The translations under genes were made by a program, and so were the position numbers. Below the pieces are notes generated by a model. The model was not told the DNA's origin, ran no database searches, and saw only the letters and a list, made by a program, of their open reading frames with translations. A stretch of 8,359 bases of DNA, taken from the NCBI GenBank assembly GCA_037440525.1, contig JBBITW010000151.1, forward strand, positions 1 to 8,359. The letters are read 5' to 3'. The stretch comes from JBBITW01 sp037440525 (GTDB lineage: Bacteria; Desulfobacterota; BSN033; UBA1163). Position 1 is the first letter of the stretch. Each line of letters opens with the position of its first letter. Positions 5,365 through 8,359 of this stretch are shown in pieces.

Positions 5365-6141
5365 ATGCTTCTTGTTATTGATGTAGGAAATACAAATACA
5401 GTTCTTGGAGTCTATGATGGAGATGTTTTGGTCGACCATTGGCGAATTGGAACGGAGAGGGAAAAGACTTCTGATGAATGGGGGATACTCTTTCGTGACC
5501 TATTCCTCTTTGACCATATAGATTTTCTCGATTTTGAAGGGATGATCATCTCCTCTGTGGTTCCTCCTGTCCTTGATATGTTGCAGGGAATGGCAGAAAA
5601 ATATTTCTGGGTGAAACCAATCATCGTTTCACCTGAGATTGAAACAGGGATGCCAATACTTTATGATAATCCCTCAGAAGTAGGTGCAGATAGAATTGTC
5701 AATGCCATTGCTGCTTATGAGAAATATAAGAGGAGCACAATCGTCGTGGACTTTGGAACGGCTACAACATTTGATTATATCTCACCAAGAGGTGAGTATA
5801 TAGGTGGTGTTATTGCCCCGGGGATTGGAATCTCTGCTGAGGCATTATTTCAGAGGACATCTAAGCTTCCCCGGGTAGAGATTATCAAGCCAAGAAGGAT
5901 TGTTGGAAGAAACACTGTTCACAGCATGCAGTCAGGTATCTTTTTCGGATATGTTGGCTTAGTTGACGAAATCGTCAGGCGGATGAAGAAGGAGGTAAGA
6001 TCAAATCCAAGGGTGATTGCCACAGGTGGATTGGCCTCCTTAATTGCAGGGGAATCAGAGACTATTGAAGAGGTAAATGAATTTCTTACACTTGAGGGCT
6101 TAAGAATAATATATGAGAGGAACAAGAAGAAAAAGAGATAG
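5365..6141 (+). CDS. coaX: Type III pantothenate kinase
   Basis: CoaX phosphorylates pantothenate with ATP to 4'-phosphopantothenate, the first step of coenzyme A synthesis in the cytosol. It is an acetate/sugar-kinase (ASKHA) fold enzyme that needs a monovalent cation and is known for lacking CoA feedback inhibition. The 258-residue product starts with the phosphate-binding DVGNTNT (6-12). It then shows the pantothenate-site GADR (107-110), the second phosphate motif DFGTATTFD (129-137), GGVIAPG (147-153), and ATGGLASLI near the C-terminus. GGAGGAG (5353-5359) is an excellent ribosome binding site 5 nt before the ATG. It lies 67 nt after birA, a neighbour pairing I recall from several bacteria. 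The gap contains TAAGAAAT (5295-5302) repeated inverted as ATTTCTTA (5341-5348), of unknown meaning. The C-terminus is lysine-rich (NKKKKR) and forms part of the hairpin with the convergent gene. Confidence 0.96.
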   Translation: MLLVIDVGNTNTVLGVYDGDVLVDHWRIGTEREKTSDEWGILFRDLFLFDHIDFLDFEGMIISSVVPPVLDMLQGMAEKYFWVKPIIVSPEIETGMPILYDNPSEVGADRIVNAIAAYEKYKRSTIVVDFGTATTFDYISPRGEYIGGVIAPGIGISAEALFQRTSKLPRVEIIKPRRIVGRNTVHSMQSGIFFGYVGLVDEIVRRMKKEVRSNPRVIATGGLASLIAGESETIEEVNEFLTLEGLRIIYERNKKKKR

Positions 6142-6172
6142 TGAAATTTAACTTATATCTCTATTTCTTTTT
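6124..6172. terminator. Candidate bidirectional terminator between convergent genes
   Basis: AGAGATA (6134-6140) pairs with TATCTCT (6156-6162). After one A-A mismatch the stem continues for nine more pairs (6124-6132 with 6164-6172, one G-U), giving 16 pairs around a 15-nt loop. Each strand's outer arm is T-rich, as in a bidirectional terminator. The stem is AT-rich and therefore weak by textbook standards. Both stop codons, TAG at 6139-6141 and TAG of the minus-strand gene at 6161-6163, fall inside it. Confidence 0.5.
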
Positions 6173-7114
6173 ATACCAACTCACAAATCTTTTTATCCCC
6201 TCCTCAATTTTGATCTTTGGTTGATATCCGAGCATCCTAACTGCCTTTGTGATATCAGCATAAGTGATGGAGACATCACCTGGTTGAGGGTCTAAGGTTT
6301 TTATATTTGCCTTCTTTGAGAGGAATTCTTCAATTAATTGGATAAGTTCTCTTATAGATGTTGTCTGGGATTCCCCAAGATTATAAATCTCAAAACCACT
6401 GTTTTTACGAATAGCAGCCATGATTCCTTCTATCAGATCATCTATGTAAGTATAATCCCTTCTTGATGATCCATCTCCATATACTGGAATCTCTTTCCCG
6501 AGGTCAATCAACCTGGTAAATTTATGAATTGCCATCTCAGGTCTCTGCCTTGGACCATAGGCAGTAAAGATTCGAAGGCATGAGATATTGAATTTATAAA
6601 GATGATGGTACGAATAACAGATAAGCTCTCCTGCCATCTTTGTTACACCATAAGGTGAAATGGGTTTTAGATCGTGATCATCCTCTGAGAATGGTATTCT
6701 TTGATTTTCGCCATAGACAGATGATGAGGAGGCAAAGACGAAGTCTTTAACCCCGTATATTTTACATGCCTCAAGAAGTGTGATTGTCCCACGGATATTT
6801 ACATCTTCATAGAGAACAGGATCTGAGATAGATGGTCTTACCCCTGCACGGGCAGCAAGGTGGATGACCGTATCTATTTTGTTTTTTTTAAAGATCTCCT
6901 GGAGGTGATCAGGACTGCGAATATCTCCTGTTATGAGAGAGAATCGGCCTGGATATGCCTTTCTTACCTCCTCCACATTTTTGAGTTTGATATCGGGATC
7001 ATAAAAGCTATCGAAGTTATCGAGGCAGATAACACTATGTTCCTCTTTTAGCAACTGGCTACAGAGATGAGAACCTATGAAACCTGCCCCTCCAGTTACA
7101 AGAATTGTTGCCAT
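6161..7114 (-). CDS. NAD-dependent nucleotide-sugar 4-epimerase, probably UDP-glucuronate type
   Basis: This is an extended short-chain dehydrogenase that likely interconverts UDP-sugars by oxidation and re-reduction at C4, supplying precursors for surface polysaccharide. From the chosen start it has 317 residues. The Rossmann NAD motif TGGAGFIG is at 7-14, HLAARAGVR at 85-93, and the catalytic SSSSVYG (129-135) with YGVTK (Y155, K159). The segment GPRQRPEMAI (187-196) is typical of the UDP-glucuronate 4-epimerase branch rather than classical GalE. The ATG at 7112-7114 was preferred because GAGGTG lies 5 nt upstream and MATILVTGG is the normal N-terminus. The ATG at 7127-7129 would add MRGEK and overlaps the transporter stop in an ATGA, so it remains possible. 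The gene is co-transcribed with the upstream transporter. The exact sugar is not certain. Confidence 0.92.
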   Translation of the reverse strand: MATILVTGGAGFIGSHLCSQLLKEEHSVICLDNFDSFYDPDIKLKNVEEVRKAYPGRFSLITGDIRSPDHLQEIFKKNKIDTVIHLAARAGVRPSISDPVLYEDVNIRGTITLLEACKIYGVKDFVFASSSSVYGENQRIPFSEDDHDLKPISPYGVTKMAGELICYSYHHLYKFNISCLRIFTAYGPRQRPEMAIHKFTRLIDLGKEIPVYGDGSSRRDYTYIDDLIEGIMAAIRKNSGFEIYNLGESQTTSIRELIQLIEEFLSKKANIKTLDPQPGDVSITYADITKAVRMLGYQPKIKIEEGIKRFVSWYKKK

Positions 7115-7125
7115 CTTTTCACCTC

Positions 7126-8292
7126 TCATACGGTCTTTTGCAAAGGATATTTTATAAATAGGGCAATGAAGAAGGCGATTAAAGGAAGAATGAATATAAT
7201 TTTTAATGCCATCGGAACTCCCCAGGTATCAGCAATGACACCAAGAAGTGTAACCCCTACTCCTCCTGCACTTATAGTAAATCCGATCATCATTCCAGAG
7301 GCAAGACCAAGATGCTGTGGAAGGAGATTCTGTGCCATTAATGTTGTGAGCGGGAAAGAGGATATCAAGACCATGCCTAAAATTGCCAGAAAGAGGAATG
7401 TCATAAGACCCTTGCTATGATAGAAGATGATAAAAAAAGGAAAGGAGGATATTAAGCTAAATAGCAAATATTTTTTATGACCCCATCGATCAGCCAGAGG
7501 GGCACCGATGAGTGTTCCAAAGGCCCCAGAAATCAGGAATGTTGATACGAGTTTTCCTGCATAAAGAGGGTTACCCTTTAGATAATTGATATAGTAAAAC
7601 GGTATATATGTTGCCATACCAATCTGTGTAAGTGCCCTTATTGTTCCAACACAGATAAGAAGCAGAAAAGATTTTTTTTGAATCTTTGTTAGAGGCCTTT
7701 TTATCCCTCCTTCGGGCCTTTTATGTTCATGGCCTTCTGATGTTCTAACCATAGACATATTTAGAAATAGAAATACGAAGACCAATACCCCTGGTAAAAT
7801 CATTCCGAGGGTGCCTTTCATATTGAATGAGGTTATTAGCAGGAGCCCCCAGATCGGTCCTATAGCTATCCCGAGGTTTCCACCAACTGCAAAGAGAGAC
7901 ATTCCTGTGGCCTTCTTCTCTCCTGTAAAAAAGTAGGCGGTTTTAAATCCTTCAGGATGAAAGCATGCTATCCCTATACCACTTATAATAACACAGATAA
8001 TAAGCAGAAAGTAGTTTGGTATAATACCTGTTAATGAAATTCCAAGGCATGCAATCAAAGGGGATAGGGGTAAAAACCATTCCAGAGAACGTCTATCAGA
8101 GAGGTGACCAAATGCAGGCTGGATTATGGAGGAGGTTAGATTTGCAAAGAGCATGATTGTCCCTGCCATTGTATAGGATAGGTGGAGGGTCTCCTTAAAA
8201 AATGGAAGGAGTGCAGGCAATGCACCCTGGTTCAAATCCACGACGAAATGACCTGCACTTAAAATTGCCAGGACCCTTTTATTGGCCTTCAT
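7126..8292 (-). CDS. MFS transporter, fosmidomycin-resistance (Fsr)-like
   Basis: This predicted inner-membrane secondary transporter has 388 residues and about 12 hydrophobic helices in two halves, with a charged central loop (about residues 180-210, SEGHEHKRPEGG). The start AGHFVVDLNQGALPALLPFF (13-32), GHLSDRRS (62-69, motif A-like), CFHPEG (110-115) and the second-half GAPLADRWGHKKY place it with Fsr-like major facilitator proteins. These export fosmidomycin in E. coli, but their natural substrates are largely unknown. The ATG at 8290-8292 is preferred. A GTG at 8304 would leave only a few leader bases after the predicted promoter, and neither start has a strong Shine-Dalgarno sequence. 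The stop TGA (7126-7128) overlaps a possible ATG of the epimerase, so the two genes are one unit. Pairing with a sugar-nucleotide epimerase hints at a glycan- or sugar-related substrate, which is inference. Confidence 0.9.
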   Translation of the reverse strand: MKANKRVLAILSAGHFVVDLNQGALPALLPFFKETLHLSYTMAGTIMLFANLTSSIIQPAFGHLSDRRSLEWFLPLSPLIACLGISLTGIIPNYFLLIICVIISGIGIACFHPEGFKTAYFFTGEKKATGMSLFAVGGNLGIAIGPIWGLLLITSFNMKGTLGMILPGVLVFVFLFLNMSMVRTSEGHEHKRPEGGIKRPLTKIQKKSFLLLICVGTIRALTQIGMATYIPFYYINYLKGNPLYAGKLVSTFLISGAFGTLIGAPLADRWGHKKYLLFSLISSFPFFIIFYHSKGLMTFLFLAILGMVLISSFPLTTLMAQNLLPQHLGLASGMMIGFTISAGGVGVTLLGVIADTWGVPMALKIIFILPLIAFFIALFIKYPLQKTV

Positions 8293-8315
8293 ATCTTTGC
8301 TCACTTAGAAATTTT

Positions 8316-8345
8316 ATTATCCATGACAGAGGTTTATTTTGTCAA
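8316..8345 (-). promoter_or_regulatory. Sigma70-type promoter for the transporter-epimerase unit
   Basis: On the minus strand, TTGACA (8345-8340) and GATAAT (8321-8316, 5 of 6) are 18 bp apart. Transcription would start near 8309, about 17 nt before the ATG at 8292. The -35 lies within a short inverted repeat, TTATTT (8334-8339) and AAATAA (8344-8349) around TGTC, which could be an operator or chance. Confidence 0.65.
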
Positions 8346-8359
8346 ATAATATTGGTGAT

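Noticed and set aside
7067..7420. A 117-codon plus-strand frame across the epimerase/transporter junction.
   Set aside because: It is antisense to two well-supported genes and shows no motif or ribosome binding site.
1..8359. CRISPR arrays, rRNA, ordinary tRNA genes, riboswitches and prophage genes.
   Set aside because: No regularly spaced repeats, rRNA cores, further cloverleaf-like sequence, known riboswitch motif or phage-like protein was seen on either strand.

Overview
The window is about 8.4 kb of moderately AT-rich bacterial DNA. It carries two blocks of housekeeping genes separated by a decayed accessory segment. The organism cannot be fixed from this sequence alone. The combination of a divergent EF-G paralogue, an HTH-bearing BirA next to a type III pantothenate kinase, and a tmRNA tag ending NYDYALAA fits a deltaproteobacterial (Desulfobacterota-like) lineage or a related deep Gram-negative phylum. 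This is inference from gene content.

Left block (about 60-965): a 59-bp repeat copy (R1), then smpB and ssrA (tmRNA), the two components of trans-translation. The mature tmRNA 5' end, placed by its acceptor stem, lies inside the smpB reading frame. The last ten SmpB codons and its stop are therefore also tmRNA sequence (32-nt overlap). The tmRNA is complete: acceptor stem with encoded CCA, T-arm, pseudoknot 1, and a tag frame encoding AANYDYALAA. An unusual 14-nt duplication lets two identical sequences compete for the helix around the tag.

Accessory block (about 966-2070): a cluster of REP-like hairpins (1111-1210), a toxin-antitoxin pair of the BrnT-like/CopG-like kind in which both reading frames are interrupted by single-base events, a C-terminal remnant of a REP-associated (RAYT, IS200-like) transposase, a 12-nt tandem repeat, and a second copy (R2) of the 59-bp repeat. 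The antitoxin interruption falls on A AAA AAG, the classical -1 slippery heptamer, so programmed frameshifting or transcript slippage is a real alternative to decay.

Central block (about 2070-6141, plus strand): AT-rich palindromes and a strong sigma70-type promoter (TTGACA, 17 bp, TAATAT) lead into an EF-G-type GTPase, then birA and coaX, with short gaps and no convincing terminator between them. This looks like one transcription unit joining ribosome recycling or translocation with biotin and CoA metabolism. The EF-G has an intact GTPase core but lacks the conserved loop and the tip histidine of domain IV, suggesting a specialised paralogue.

Right block (6161 to the end, minus strand): an Fsr-like MFS transporter followed by a UDP-glucuronate/UDP-glucose 4-epimerase-type SDR. 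Their frames abut or overlap, and a sigma70-type promoter lies upstream. This unit converges on coaX. An AT-rich imperfect hairpin built from the lysine-rich 3' ends of both genes lies between them and could act as a bidirectional terminator.

The most noteworthy points are the smpB/ssrA overlap with its possible self-targeting logic, the tmRNA repeat that could sequester the resume codon, the slippery antitoxin, and the domain IV changes in EF-G.
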